A stretch of 64,000 nucleotides of DNA from Halosimplex rubrum (lineage in GTDB: Archaea > Halobacteriota > Halobacteria > Halobacteriales > Haloarculaceae). Below the pieces are notes generated by a model. That model was not told where the DNA came from and searched no databases. It worked only from the letters and a program-made list of their open reading frames with translations. Shown here in pieces: positions 35,163 through 44,082 of the stretch. The stretch covers positions 620,001 to 684,000 of the forward strand of contig NZ_CP058910.1 in NCBI RefSeq assembly GCF_013415885.1. Direction: 5' to 3'. Both the position numbers and the translations under genes were made by a program. The stretch's first letter is position 1. Each line of letters opens with the position of its first letter.

Positions 35163-36824
35163 ATGCCCGGGGCCGACCGGCCGAACGTCCTCTGGATCGC
35201 GATGGAAGACACGACGCCGCGATTGGGGTGCTACGGCGACGAGCTGGCCCGAACCCCCGAGATCGACGGGCTCGCGGCCGACGGCCGGCGCTACCCGAAC
35301 GCCTTCTCGACCGCGCCGGTCTGTGCCCCCAGCCGCTCGGCGGTGATGACCGGCTGCCATGGGAACGCCATCGGTACCCACCACATGCGGACGACCCACA
35401 CCAACGACGACGCGCCCGAGCTGCCGACGCCCTACGACGCCGTCCCGCCCCATTACGTGACGGCGGTTCCCGAGTTGTTCCGGCGGGCGGGCTACTACTG
35501 CACGCTCGACTCGAAGGCCGACTACCAGTTCGGGACGCCCGCGACGATGTGGGACCACCACGGGTCGGACGCGGACTGGCGCGACGACGCCCGCGACGCC
35601 GACCAACCGTTCTTCGCGATGGTCACCAACGGCGTCACCCACGAGAGCGGCCAGTGGGACCCCACCGAACCGGGGACCGACGACCAGTTCGGCGGGGCCG
35701 TCGCGGACCCCGAAACCGACCCGTCGGCCGTCGAGGTCCCGCCGTATCTCCCCGACACGGAGACCACGCGGCTGGCAATCGCCCGGCAGTACGACAATGT
35801 CGCGCGCTCGGACGCGTGGGTCGGCGACGTGCTCGACCGCCTCGCCGCCGACGGGCTGGCCGAGGACACCATCGTCGTCCTGTGGAGCGACCACGGCGAG
35901 GGGCTCCCCCGCTCCAAGCGCTGGCCCTACGACGGGGGGATCCGCGTCCCCCTGATCGTTCGCTGGCCCGGCGCTATCGACCCCGGGAGCGTCGACGACC
36001 GACTCGTCAGCACGATGGATCTGGGGCCGACAATGTTGGCCGCCTGCGGCCTCGACGTACCGCAGTATATCGGCGGCCGGCAGTTCTTCGGCCCGGACGC
36101 CGACGAACGGGAGTACGTCTTCGCCACGCGGGACCGCTACGACGAGTCCTACGACATGGTCCGGGCCGTCCGCGACCACCGGTTCAAGTACGTCAGACAC
36201 TACCGGCCGGGGACCCCCTACCGACAGTGGATCCCCTACCGGAATCGCCACCCGGTGATGCGGGAGATCCTCGAACGCGCCCGCGAGGGGGAACTCGAGG
36301 GCGCCGAGCGGTGGTTCGACGCCGACCGGCCCGCCGAGGAGCTATACGACCTGCACAGCGACCCCTGGGAGGTCGACGACCTCGCCGGCGATCCCGAGTA
36401 CGCCGACACGCTGGACCGGATGCGCGGGGCACTCGACGACTGGCGCGACCGCGTGGGCGACGCCGGCGACACCGCCGAGAGCGAGATGGTCCGCGAGCGC
36501 TACGGCGGGACCGACCAGCCCGAGACCGCCGCGCCGCGGTTCCTCGTCAACAGCCCGAACCACGACGAGCGCACGGCCAGGACTGCCGGGCTGGAACTGG
36601 AAGGGCCGGCGACGCTGTCGCTGTACTGCGCCACCCAGGGCGCGTCGACGCGCTACGCGTTCGCCGACGAGCGCGTCGACGAGGACGGCACGGAACCCCG
36701 CTGGCGGCTGTACACCGGCCCGGTCGACCTGCCCGAGGGCGAGACCACCGTGCGGGCGAAGGCCGTCCGCTACGGCTTCGCCGAGAGCGACGAGCAGGTG
36801 GGGATCTTCACCGTGTCGGAGTGA
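35163..36824 (+). CDS. Sulfatase (alkaline phosphatase superfamily)
   Basis: 553 residues. Starts with RPNVLWIAMEDTTPRLGCYG, the sulfatase N-terminal strand with metal ligands. The sulfatase signature is PVCAPSRSAVMTG, with C54 followed by A-P-S-R: this Cys would be converted to formylglycine. The second metal site is VLWSDHGEGLPRSK. The C-terminal 120 residues, from about 440, form an added beta-rich domain. No signal peptide, so cytoplasmic. No sulfatase-maturation gene is nearby. Substrate unknown; sulfated polysaccharide or small sulfate ester are both possible. Confidence 0.88.
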   Translation: MPGADRPNVLWIAMEDTTPRLGCYGDELARTPEIDGLAADGRRYPNAFSTAPVCAPSRSAVMTGCHGNAIGTHHMRTTHTNDDAPELPTPYDAVPPHYVTAVPELFRRAGYYCTLDSKADYQFGTPATMWDHHGSDADWRDDARDADQPFFAMVTNGVTHESGQWDPTEPGTDDQFGGAVADPETDPSAVEVPPYLPDTETTRLAIARQYDNVARSDAWVGDVLDRLAADGLAEDTIVVLWSDHGEGLPRSKRWPYDGGIRVPLIVRWPGAIDPGSVDDRLVSTMDLGPTMLAACGLDVPQYIGGRQFFGPDADEREYVFATRDRYDESYDMVRAVRDHRFKYVRHYRPGTPYRQWIPYRNRHPVMREILERAREGELEGAERWFDADRPAEELYDLHSDPWEVDDLAGDPEYADTLDRMRGALDDWRDRVGDAGDTAESEMVRERYGGTDQPETAAPRFLVNSPNHDERTARTAGLELEGPATLSLYCATQGASTRYAFADERVDEDGTEPRWRLYTGPVDLPEGETTVRAKAVRYGFAESDEQVGIFTVSE

Positions 36825-36896
36825 GGTGTCCCGGAGTCGCCCGTCAGAAAAGCTATCCGGCTGGGCGGCCAATCACGCAGTAATCGGGCGAACAGC

Positions 36897-37946
36897 ATGA
36901 CAGACGACACCGACCAGCCGACGGCGGACGGGCGCTCGGGGGAGACCGAGACCGTCGGGAATCTGGTCGAGAAGATACGGGCACTGGACGACGACGAGGA
37001 GCGCGGGCAGGGGATCCTGCTGGACCAGCTCGCCGAGGTCGAGACCCGCCTCCTCTCGTTCGGCCGCGCGCTCGGGGGCGACCCCGACACGGTGGCGGAC
37101 CTGCCCTTTACCGAAGAGGCGGGCACCGACCGGATGCCCGAACCGCTGTACGTCCGCCACGACACCGAGATGCTCAACCAGGTGACCGGCTGGCTCCTCC
37201 AGGAGCAACACATCGGGCTCGTCAGCCACTACGGCACCGGCAAGACCGCCTTCCGGGAGATCGTCCGCCGCGACCTGGGCGAACACGACGACTTCGTCGT
37301 CGCCGTCCTCGACAACCCCCGCGAGACCACGCCCCGGAAGCTGTACGCGACGATCCAGACCACGGCAGAGGCCGCTGGCTACGAGGTCGAAGACCGGGAC
37401 TACTGGCAGACCCGCGACGGCGTCCCCTGGGCCACCGAGGACGCCAAGGAGGCCGCCCGCGAACTCGTCGAGGACGTGCGCGCCGACGGCAAGACCATCC
37501 TGCTGGTCGTCGACGAGATCGAGGTGTTGCCCCCGGAGATCCTCTCGACGCTGCAGGTCGCCGGGGACATGGGCGTCCGCCTGTTCCTGATGGGCACCCC
37601 CGAAGGCAAGGAGCGCGTCGCGGATCTCAGGGGAACGCTCGACTCGCGGCTGCGCTACTACGAGGGGATCGAGCCGTTCGGTCCCGAAGACATCGCCGAG
37701 TACATCGCCCGCTCCTTTGCCTACTTCCGCGACGAACCCTACGAGGACCAGCCCGTCGAACTGTTCACCGAGGCCGCGGTCCGCGACATCCACGAGCGCA
37801 GCGAGGGGGTCCCCCGAGAAGTTCGTATCGAGTGTCGGGAACTCTTCACCCGGGCCGCGTTCGTCTGGTACCGCACCGGCCAGGAGATCGACCGCATCCA
37901 GATCACCCCCGAACTCCGGCATCGCCGCTTCGGGATGGGACGGTAG
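36897..37946 (+). CDS. AAA+ ATPase, ExeA/TniB/ORC-like
   Basis: 349 residues. After an acidic helical N-terminus comes an AAA+ module: Walker A SHYGTGKTAFREIV (about residues 107-120), Walker B TILLVVDEIEVLPP (about 199-212), sensor 1 RLFLMGTPEGKE, and a lid domain with the GVPREVRIECRELF helix. No C-terminal winged helix is visible, so it is not a full Orc1/Cdc6. The arrangement resembles ExeA and TniB ATPases, which serve secretion or transposition; here no transposase is nearby. Cytoplasmic. Role unknown. Confidence 0.72.
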   Translation: MTDDTDQPTADGRSGETETVGNLVEKIRALDDDEERGQGILLDQLAEVETRLLSFGRALGGDPDTVADLPFTEEAGTDRMPEPLYVRHDTEMLNQVTGWLLQEQHIGLVSHYGTGKTAFREIVRRDLGEHDDFVVAVLDNPRETTPRKLYATIQTTAEAAGYEVEDRDYWQTRDGVPWATEDAKEAARELVEDVRADGKTILLVVDEIEVLPPEILSTLQVAGDMGVRLFLMGTPEGKERVADLRGTLDSRLRYYEGIEPFGPEDIAEYIARSFAYFRDEPYEDQPVELFTEAAVRDIHERSEGVPREVRIECRELFTRAAFVWYRTGQEIDRIQITPELRHRRFGMGR

Positions 37947-37991
37947 TTCTCTCTCGCCGACGGAATCTCACCGTTCTCGACGGTCATCGGT

Positions 37992-38147
37992 TCACGACGG
38001 GTGCTGGTGTTTGATCCGCTCGGCGTGGACGCTGGGGACCTCGCTGCGACACTCCCGGCACTTCCAGGTCGGATACACCTCGCCCTGCTCTTTGCGGAGG
38101 TCCTGTTTGTACTCCAGGGTCGCCCCGCACTGGCAGGTGTAGGCCAT
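37992..38147 (-). CDS. 51-residue zinc-ribbon protein
   Basis: Starts MAYTCQCGATLEYKQD and continues with WKCRECRSEVPSVHAERIK. The two pairs, C-x-C (residues 5 and 7) and C-x2-C (about 30 and 33), form a complete zinc-ribbon knuckle. Small zinc proteins like this are numerous in haloarchaea and are often essential for transcription, translation or stress, but each has to be assigned separately. Convergent with the AAA+ gene; 45 bases between stops. Confidence 0.75.
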   Translation of the reverse strand: MAYTCQCGATLEYKQDLRKEQGEVYPTWKCRECRSEVPSVHAERIKHQHPS

Positions 38148-38245
38148 ACCCGACGCACGCGGCGAGCGACAATAAATCGCCCGCCGGTCCGCCGACCAGT
38201 CAGCTAACCGGAACTTACAGGGGGCTGTCGGGCGGACTGTCGCGT

Positions 38246-39145
38246 ATGACCGCGACCGACGCGAGCCTGCTCGACCTGCCCTCTGCCGAGTCGACGCGTC
38301 ACACCGTCAACGGCGTCGACCTGCACGTCGTCCGCGCGGGCGACCCTGACGACGAACTGGTCGTCCTCCTGCACGGGTTCCCGGACTTCTGGTACGGCTG
38401 GCGCCACCAGATCCCCGCGCTGGTCGACGCCGGCTACTACGTCGTCGTCCCCGACCAGCGGGGCTACAACCGCAGCGAGAAACCCCGTGCCCTCGACGCC
38501 TACCGGATGCGCGAACTCTCGGGCGACGTCGCCGCACTGATCGACGCCGAGGGACGCGACGACGCCCACGTGGTCGGCCACGACTGGGGCGCAGCGGTCG
38601 CGTGGGATCTGGCGCTGCGCCACCCCGACACCGTCGACCATCTGGGGATCATCAACGTGCCACACCCGTCGGTGATGCGCCGGACGCTGAAGTCCAGTCC
38701 CCGCCAGCTCGCCCGCAGCTGGTACATGTTCTTCTTCCAGTTGCCGGTCGTCCCCGAGATGGTGCTGGGGCGCGGCGACGCCCGGGGCGTCCTCGACGTG
38801 CTGGAGGGCAGCGCCAACCCCGGCGCGTTCACCGACGACGAACTCGCCCACTACCGCGACGCCTGGCGCCGGCAGGGCGCGATCCGCGGCGCCGTCAACT
38901 GGTACCGCGCGCTGCTCCGCCGCCGCGACGACGCGCCCCGCGAGACCGTCGACGCGCCGACGCTGGTCGTCTGGGGCGACGAGGACGCGGCGCTGCTCCC
39001 GTCGATGGCCGCCGAGAGCGTCGGCTACTGCACCGACGGCCACCTCAAGCGGATCCCGTGGGCCTCCCACTGGGTCCACGACGAGGAACCCGAGCGGGTC
39101 AACGACGCCTTGGTCGGACACCTGCGGGACGGAAACGGGTCCTGA
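38246..39145 (+). CDS. Alpha/beta hydrolase, epoxide-hydrolase-like
   Basis: 299 residues. The oxyanion motif is LLHGFPDFWYGWRHQ (about residues 43-57), the nucleophile elbow VGHDWGAAVAW (Asp at about 113) and the catalytic His lies in WASHWVHDEEP (about 280). Asp as nucleophile and the HGFP motif are the marks of epoxide hydrolases and haloalkane dehalogenases; the WRHQ segment favours epoxide hydrolase. The acid partner would be the Asp in WGDEDAAL. Cytoplasmic, stands alone. Natural substrate unknown. Confidence 0.85.
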   Translation: MTATDASLLDLPSAESTRHTVNGVDLHVVRAGDPDDELVVLLHGFPDFWYGWRHQIPALVDAGYYVVVPDQRGYNRSEKPRALDAYRMRELSGDVAALIDAEGRDDAHVVGHDWGAAVAWDLALRHPDTVDHLGIINVPHPSVMRRTLKSSPRQLARSWYMFFFQLPVVPEMVLGRGDARGVLDVLEGSANPGAFTDDELAHYRDAWRRQGAIRGAVNWYRALLRRRDDAPRETVDAPTLVVWGDEDAALLPSMAAESVGYCTDGHLKRIPWASHWVHDEEPERVNDALVGHLRDGNGS

Positions 39146-39169
39146 CCCACCGCGGGCTCGATTCCGCCC

Positions 39170-39709
39170 TCAGTTCAGCGCCAGGAACCGGTAGTTCAAC
39201 ACCGCGGCGAAGGTCACCCAGGCGAGATACGGGACCAGCAGCGCGGCCGCGCGACGGTCGACGCGGTCGAAGGCCCAGATCGTCGCGAGCACCGCAGGCC
39301 ACAGCGCGACGATGACGACCAGTCCGGCGAGCAGGTTCTCCGCGGCGAAGAAGGCGGGCGTCCACGCGACGTTGAGGACCATCTGGCCGGCGAACGCCGC
39401 GAGCGCCACCCGTCGAGCGGTCCAGCCGCTACCGTCCGCACTCGTCCCGACGCCGCCGCGACCGTCGGCCAGCCACACGAGCGCGACGGCGACGCCCAGC
39501 AGGGTAAAGAGGAGCGTCCAGACGACGCCGAACAGCCACGGCGGCGGGTAGATCGTCGGCTTCGCGAGCGCCTGGAACCACGGCGACCCCGGCCCGGACA
39601 GCACCGCCGGCGCGGCGCCGACGAGGTTGACGAGCAGGACCCCCGCGACCACCGTCAGCACGCGCTCGCGTCCCCATCCGCCGGATCCGATCGTCGATGT
39701 CTCGGCCAT
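39170..39709 (-). CDS. TspO/MBR family protein
   Basis: 179 residues, five transmembrane helices. Hallmarks are PTIYPPPWLFGVVWTLLF (helix 1-2 loop, with the conserved W-x-F/W pair), the LNVAWTPAFFA segment of helix 3 and LPYLAWVTFAAVLNY-type sequence near the end. TspO binds porphyrins and sterol-like ligands and in bacteria modulates responses to oxygen or stress. The start is the ATG at 39709; the ORF upstream of it is noise. Convergent with the hydrolase. Confidence 0.9.
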   Translation of the reverse strand: MAETSTIGSGGWGRERVLTVVAGVLLVNLVGAAPAVLSGPGSPWFQALAKPTIYPPPWLFGVVWTLLFTLLGVAVALVWLADGRGGVGTSADGSGWTARRVALAAFAGQMVLNVAWTPAFFAAENLLAGLVVIVALWPAVLATIWAFDRVDRRAAALLVPYLAWVTFAAVLNYRFLALN

Positions 39710-39821
39710 GCGTCCGATACGGCCCGGACGGGCAAGTGTGATCCGCCCGACCGGTTGGCGGGCCGAACTGCCCCGTTCACCCCGGTCGAACACCCGCTGG
39801 CGCCCGTGCTCACCCGAGGAC

Positions 39822-39911
39822 CGTATATAAATACGTCTTTGAGATCGCTTCACACACTATCCTCGGGCGCCCAGCGACACCAACGACGCGATCCTCCGTT
39901 ACTTTTATATA
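39822..39911 (+). promoter_or_regulatory. Thermosome promoter region with two TATA-like boxes
   Basis: The nearer box TTTATATA (39904-39911) is 28-35 bases before the thermosome ATG at 39939, right for a short leader. A second AT-rich element at 39822-39835, CGTATATAAATACG, is a perfect inverted repeat with 5-base arms about 75 bases further up. It could be a second promoter or a binding site for a heat-shock regulator; thermosome genes are heat-inducible in haloarchaea. Confidence 0.55.
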
Positions 39912-39938
39912 GAATCGCAATCAACCTTTCTCTTGACT

Positions 39939-41630
39939 ATGGCTCAGCAGATGGGTAACCAGCCCCTCATCATCATGTCCGAGGACTCTCAGCGCACCTC
40001 GGGCAAGGACGCACAGTCCATGAACATCACGGCCGGGAAGGCCGTGGCGGAGTCCGTACGGACCACACTCGGTCCGAAGGGGATGGACAAGATGCTCGTC
40101 GACGACTCCGGCGGGGTCGTCGTCACCAACGACGGCGTCACCATCCTCGAGGAGATGGACATCGAGCACCCCGCGGCCAACATGATCGTCGAGGTCGCCC
40201 AGACCCAGGAGGACGAGGTCGGCGACGGCACGACGACCGCGGTCGTCATCTCCGGCGAGCTGCTCGGCAAGGCCGAGGACCTGCTCGACCAGGACATCCA
40301 CGCCACCATCCTCGCGCAGGGCTACCGCCAGGCCGCCGAGAAGGCCAAGGAGGCCCTCGAGGACATCGCCATCGACGTCGACGCCGACGACACCGAGATT
40401 CTGGAGTCCATCGCCGCCACCGCCATGACCGGCAAGGGCGCCGAGAACGCCAAGGACACCCTCTCCTCGCTCGTCGTCGACGCCGTCCAGTCCGTCGCGG
40501 ACGACGAGGGCGTCGACACCGACAACATCCAGCTCGAGACCGTCGTCGGCGGCTCCATCGACGAGTCCGAACTCGTCGAGGGCGTCATGATCGACAAGGA
40601 GCGCGTCCACGAGAACATGCCCTACGCCGTCGAGGACGCCGACGTGGCGCTGCTCGACACCGCCATCGAGGTGCCCGAGACCGAGCTCGACACCGAGGTC
40701 AACGTCACCGACCCCGACCAGCTCCAGCAGTTCCTCGACCAGGAAGAGGAGCAGCTCAAGGAGTACGTCGACGAGCTGGCCGACGCCGGCGCCGACGTCG
40801 TCATCTGCCAGAAGGGCATCGACGACATGGCCCAGCACTACCTCGCCCAGGAGGGCATCCTCGCGGTCCGCCGCGCGAAGAAGTCCGACATGAAGGCCCT
40901 CTCCCGGTCGACGGGCGCCCGCATCGTCTCCAACATCGACGACATCACCGCCGACGATCTGGGCTTCGCGGGCAGCGTCGCCCAGAAGGACGTCGCCGGC
41001 GACGAGCGCATCTTCGTCGAGGACGTCGAGGACGCCAAAGCCGTCACGATGATCCTCCGCGGCGGCACCGAGCACGTCGCCGACGAGGTCGAGCGCGCCA
41101 TCGAGGACTCCCTCGGTGTCGTCTCGGTCACGCTCGAAGACGGGCAGGTCCTCCCGGGCGGCGGCGCCCCGGAGGCCCACCTCGCGCTCGAACTCCGCGA
41201 CTTCGCCGACTCCGTCGGCGGCCGCGAGCAGCTCGCCGTCGAGGCGTTCGCCGACGCCATCGACGTCGTCCCGCGCACGCTCGCCGAGAACGCCGGCCTC
41301 GACCCGATCGACTCGCTGGTCGACCTCCGCAGTCAGCACGACTCCGGGAACCATCAGGTCGGCCTCGACGCCTACACCGGCGACACCGTCGACATGGTCG
41401 AGGAGGGCGTCGTCGAGCCCCTCCGCGTCAAGACCCAGGCGGTCGAGTCCGCCACCGAGGCGGCCGTCATGATCCTCCGCATCGACGACGTGATCGCCGC
41501 GGGCGACCTGAAGGGCGGCGGCACGGACAACGACGACGACGGCGGCGCGCCCGGCGGCCCCGGTGGCGCGCCCGGCGGCATGGGCGGCGGCATGGGCGGC
41601 ATGGGCGGCGGCATGGGCGGCATGATGTAA
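39939..41630 (+). CDS. Thermosome subunit (group II chaperonin)
   Basis: 563 residues. Family markers are in order: [43 protein letters not shown] with the catalytic Asp, then the nucleotide-binding LPGGGAPE near residue 410 and the C-terminal region [12 protein letters not shown]. The tail is a Gly-Met repeat ([16 protein letters not shown]), as in haloarchaeal Ths/CCT proteins. It folds proteins in an ATP-driven two-ring cage. I used the ATG at 39939 rather than the TTG six bases before. Haloarchaea have two or three thermosome genes; which paralogue this is cannot be told. Confidence 0.95.
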   Translation: MAQQMGNQPLIIMSEDSQRTSGKDAQSMNITAGKAVAESVRTTLGPKGMDKMLVDDSGGVVVTNDGVTILEEMDIEHPAANMIVEVAQTQEDEVGDGTTTAVVISGELLGKAEDLLDQDIHATILAQGYRQAAEKAKEALEDIAIDVDADDTEILESIAATAMTGKGAENAKDTLSSLVVDAVQSVADDEGVDTDNIQLETVVGGSIDESELVEGVMIDKERVHENMPYAVEDADVALLDTAIEVPETELDTEVNVTDPDQLQQFLDQEEEQLKEYVDELADAGADVVICQKGIDDMAQHYLAQEGILAVRRAKKSDMKALSRSTGARIVSNIDDITADDLGFAGSVAQKDVAGDERIFVEDVEDAKAVTMILRGGTEHVADEVERAIEDSLGVVSVTLEDGQVLPGGGAPEAHLALELRDFADSVGGREQLAVEAFADAIDVVPRTLAENAGLDPIDSLVDLRSQHDSGNHQVGLDAYTGDTVDMVEEGVVEPLRVKTQAVESATEAAVMILRIDDVIAAGDLKGGGTDNDDDGGAPGGPGGAPGGMGGGMGGMGGGMGGMM

Positions 41631-42004
41631 GAGCGGGCTCGAACGAAGTGAGAGACCGCTGAAAGCCGACCGGGGAACGCGCGGCGCGAAGCGCCGCGAA
41701 GTCGAGGCGGCTCCGCCGCCTCGCACGCAGTGACCCGCGAGGCAAGCCCACTTTTCCTGAAGGGGTTTCCTCGCTCGGCCTTCGGCCTCGCTGCGGGGAA
41801 CCTCTCCAGAAAAAACGTGGGGGAAAATCCGGAACCGCGTGGTTCGAGAGAGCGACGCTCTCTCGTCATCACGAAAGACGGCTGTGCCGTCTTTCGAACG
41901 ACTTCGCTCGGTTCCGGTGAATCGCGCGCCTTCGGCGCGCGAATGCCTACCCGTCGACCGCCGTACCGTCCGCTGATTATCTCTCTCCGTTTTCGCACCG
42001 CCAG
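41631..42004. other. 374-bp intergenic region with six strong hairpins
   Basis: No gene. After the thermosome stop there are perfect hairpins at 41681-41697 (7-bp stem, GAA loop), 41703-41723 (9 bp, TCC loop), the arms of element B (41747-41821), 41845-41865 (9 bp, GAC loop), 41872-41896 (11 bp, TGT loop) and 41922-41942 (9 bp, TTC loop). The last 60 bases before the Usp stop are plain. Any of the first could stop transcription of the thermosome gene. Confidence 0.7.
41747..41941 (+). repeat. Palindromic intergenic element, copy B
   Basis: Arm CCCACTTTTCCTGAAGGGG (41747-41765) followed by TTTCC pairs imperfectly with GGAACCTCTCCAG (41797-41809) and AAAAAACGTGGG (41810-41821). The apex CTCGGCC-TTC-GGCCTCG differs from copy A, while the flanks GGTTTCCTCGC (A-matching) and GCTGCGGGGAACC are shared. 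Hairpins at 41845-41865 and 41872-41896 fill the place of copy A's second hairpin, and GGTTCCGGTGAATCGCG (41910-41926) matches the third shared block. Confidence 0.7.
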
Positions 42005-42553
42005 CTACGCCGTCGGCGCCGGTTCCTCCGACTGTTCGCCGACGCGCTCGACCTTCGTGCCGCCGCAGTTGCGACACGAGGGGATCGTCATGTCGTCGTC
42101 GGTGTAGTACTCCTCGCCGCAGCTCCCACAGCGGTGGCTCGGGATGTGCTGTTGCTCGCGGTCGCCGGTGACGACCACCGGCCGCTCGGCGTCGAGCGTG
42201 ACCTCCTGGCTGACGCTGCCGAACAGCACCGAGCCGAGCGGCGACCGCTTGCGCCCGCCCAGCAGGATCATGTCGGCGCCGTAGTCGTCGGCCGCTTCGA
42301 GGATGCCTGACGCCGGGTCGCCGTACCGGGTGACCGGCTCGACCGAGAGACCCGCCTCGTCCAGTCGGTCGTACGCGTGCTCGCCCGCCCTGAGCTGGAG
42401 CGGCGACGCCTCCTCGGCCCGGTCGGCCTCACGGAACACGTGCAGGAGCTTCACCTCGACGTCTTCGCCCGCGTTCGGGAGCCCGATCGCCGTCTCTACC
42501 TGCGCCGTCGCCCGCGACTCCGCCATGTCGACCGGCAGCAGGACTGTGTACAT
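42005..42553 (-). CDS. Universal stress protein fused to a zinc ribbon
   Basis: 182 residues from the ATG at 42553. Residues 1-135 are a Usp domain: MYTVLLPVDMAESRA start, and the ATP-binding glycine motif GGRKRSPLGSVLFGSVSQEV near 98-117. The last 40 residues are a zinc ribbon with CGSC and CRNC (about 145-148 and 163-166). Usp proteins respond to stress and bind ATP; the added ribbon could bind RNA, DNA or protein. The fusion is unusual compared with the many stand-alone Usp proteins in haloarchaea. An ATG further upstream is preceded by noise and was not used. Confidence 0.78.
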   Translation of the reverse strand: MYTVLLPVDMAESRATAQVETAIGLPNAGEDVEVKLLHVFREADRAEEASPLQLRAGEHAYDRLDEAGLSVEPVTRYGDPASGILEAADDYGADMILLGGRKRSPLGSVLFGSVSQEVTLDAERPVVVTGDREQQHIPSHRCGSCGEEYYTDDDMTIPSCRNCGGTKVERVGEQSEEPAPTA

Positions 42554-42674
42554 GGGTATATCACCCGTGTTAACGTACGGCAAGTGGCGACAAAACGGTT
42601 CCGCCACCATCTTTTTCCCGCCCGGGTGTCCTCGGCGCGCGGATGTTCAGTGCGGGATACCTCAGGTCCGCCCT

Positions 42675-43025
42675 CTAATCGAGAACGATCGGCCCTTTCG
42701 GAGATTCCGTCTTGATCGGTATTCCGTCAATTTCAGACGGCACTTTGTCGACGTGCTCGTCTTCGACGTAGACGACCGGTTGAGAGAGCGTGTACCCTTC
42801 GACTTCTTCCTCCCCGGTCGTCGTCGCGACCCCGGTCACCCCTTCGACATCGAAGAACTCTTCGGTCAGATATGAGTTGATCTCCCTGACGCGCTGGCTG
42901 TTCTCGTACCACGCTTTGGGAACGCGCTGCGTCACCGATTTCTCACCGGCTTTTTCGGTTACGATCTCCACCCACTCGGTCATGAGCCGTGTTTCGGCTC
43001 GCTTCGATTTCAATTCTTCCCGCAT
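42675..43025 (-). CDS. Small orphan protein, lower GC
   Basis: 116 residues from the ATG at 43025, or 102 from the ATG at 42983 (MTEWVEIVTEKAGEKS). The last half has a run (SQPVVYVEDEHVDKVPSEID then GIPIKTE) reminiscent of the N-terminal domain of some trypsin-like proteins, where a 'VPxEIDGVPV' strand precedes the protease, but no protease follows here. Base composition is less GC-rich than in the neighbours, so the gene may be acquired or a remnant. Weakly characterised. Confidence 0.5.
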   Translation of the reverse strand: MREELKSKRAETRLMTEWVEIVTEKAGEKSVTQRVPKAWYENSQRVREINSYLTEEFFDVEGVTGVATTTGEEEVEGYTLSQPVVYVEDEHVDKVPSEIDGIPIKTESPKGPIVLD

Positions 43026-43088
43026 TCAGTACGCACACCGCCTCGAAACCGGTCGAACTTCTAAGTGTGCGGCCGGGGAACATCCGGT

Positions 43089-44078
43089 ATGCAGACGCTC
43101 CTTCTGGATCCCGACGCGGTCGAGGAAGCCGCGGAGATGTCGGCGGTCGTCTCGGCGGTCGAAGACGCCTTCGTCGCCGACGCGCGCGGCGACACGCAGA
43201 TGCCCGCCAAGTCCTACGTCGACCTGCCCCAGTACAACGGCGACTTCCGGTCGATGCCGGCCTATCTGGACGCCGGCGAGTGGGACGCCGCGGCGGTCAA
43301 GTGGGTCAACGTCCACCCCGACAACCCCGAGGACCACGACCTCCCGACGGTGATGGGCACCGTCGTCTACTCCGACCCCGAGACCGCGTTCCCGCTCGCG
43401 CTGCTCGACGGGACGACGATCACCCGCAAGCGCACCGGTGCCGCCGCGGCCGTCGCCACGAATCACCTCGCCGTCGAGAACGCCCGGACGATGGGCATCG
43501 TCGGCGCCGGCGTCCAGTCATACACGCAACTCGAAGCGATCGCGACCGTCCGACCGATCGAAGCGGTCGTCGTCGCCGACCGCGACCAGGAGCGAGTCGA
43601 CGAGTTCGTCGAGGCCTTCGGCGACCGCTTCGAGGTGCGGGGCGGCACCATCGAGGAGGCCGCCCAGTGTGACGTGCTCTCGACGGTGACGCCGGTCGAG
43701 GAGCCCATCGTCGACAGCGTCGGCGACCACACCCACGTCAACGCGGTCGGCGCCGACGCCGCCGGCAAACACGAGATCGACGACAAGATCCTGCTGGATT
43801 CGCTGCTGGTCATCGACGACTACGAGCAGTGTACACACTCCGGAGAGATCAACGTCCCCTGGAGCGAGGGCGTCCTCTCCGACGAGGACATTCACGGCGA
43901 ACTCGGCGAGGTGATCGTCGGCGAGAAGCCCGGACGCACCCCCGAGACCGGGGTGTCCGTCTTCGACTCGACGGGGCTTGCCATCCAGGACGTGGCCGCC
44001 AGCCACGTCGTCTACGAGTACGCCGCCGACCGCGACGTGGGCGAGCGCGTCTCGCTGGTCGACACCGACGTGCTCTGA
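43089..44078 (+). CDS. Ornithine cyclodeaminase / alanine dehydrogenase family enzyme
   Basis: 329 residues. NAD-binding Rossmann motif GIVGAGVQSYTQLEA (about residues 138-152) follows a substrate lobe with PAKSYVDLP (Lys near 40) and GTTITRKRTGAAAAVAT. These are the marks of the OCD/mu-crystallin family, which includes archaeal alanine dehydrogenase, ornithine cyclodeaminase and imine reductases. The residues that separate these activities cannot be judged by eye. The start is the ATG at 43089. Convergent with the MobA-like gene by 4 bases. Confidence 0.82.
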   Translation: MQTLLLDPDAVEEAAEMSAVVSAVEDAFVADARGDTQMPAKSYVDLPQYNGDFRSMPAYLDAGEWDAAAVKWVNVHPDNPEDHDLPTVMGTVVYSDPETAFPLALLDGTTITRKRTGAAAAVATNHLAVENARTMGIVGAGVQSYTQLEAIATVRPIEAVVVADRDQERVDEFVEAFGDRFEVRGGTIEEAAQCDVLSTVTPVEEPIVDSVGDHTHVNAVGADAAGKHEIDDKILLDSLLVIDDYEQCTHSGEINVPWSEGVLSDEDIHGELGEVIVGEKPGRTPETGVSVFDSTGLAIQDVAASHVVYEYAADRDVGERVSLVDTDVL

Positions 44079-44082
44079 GCGG

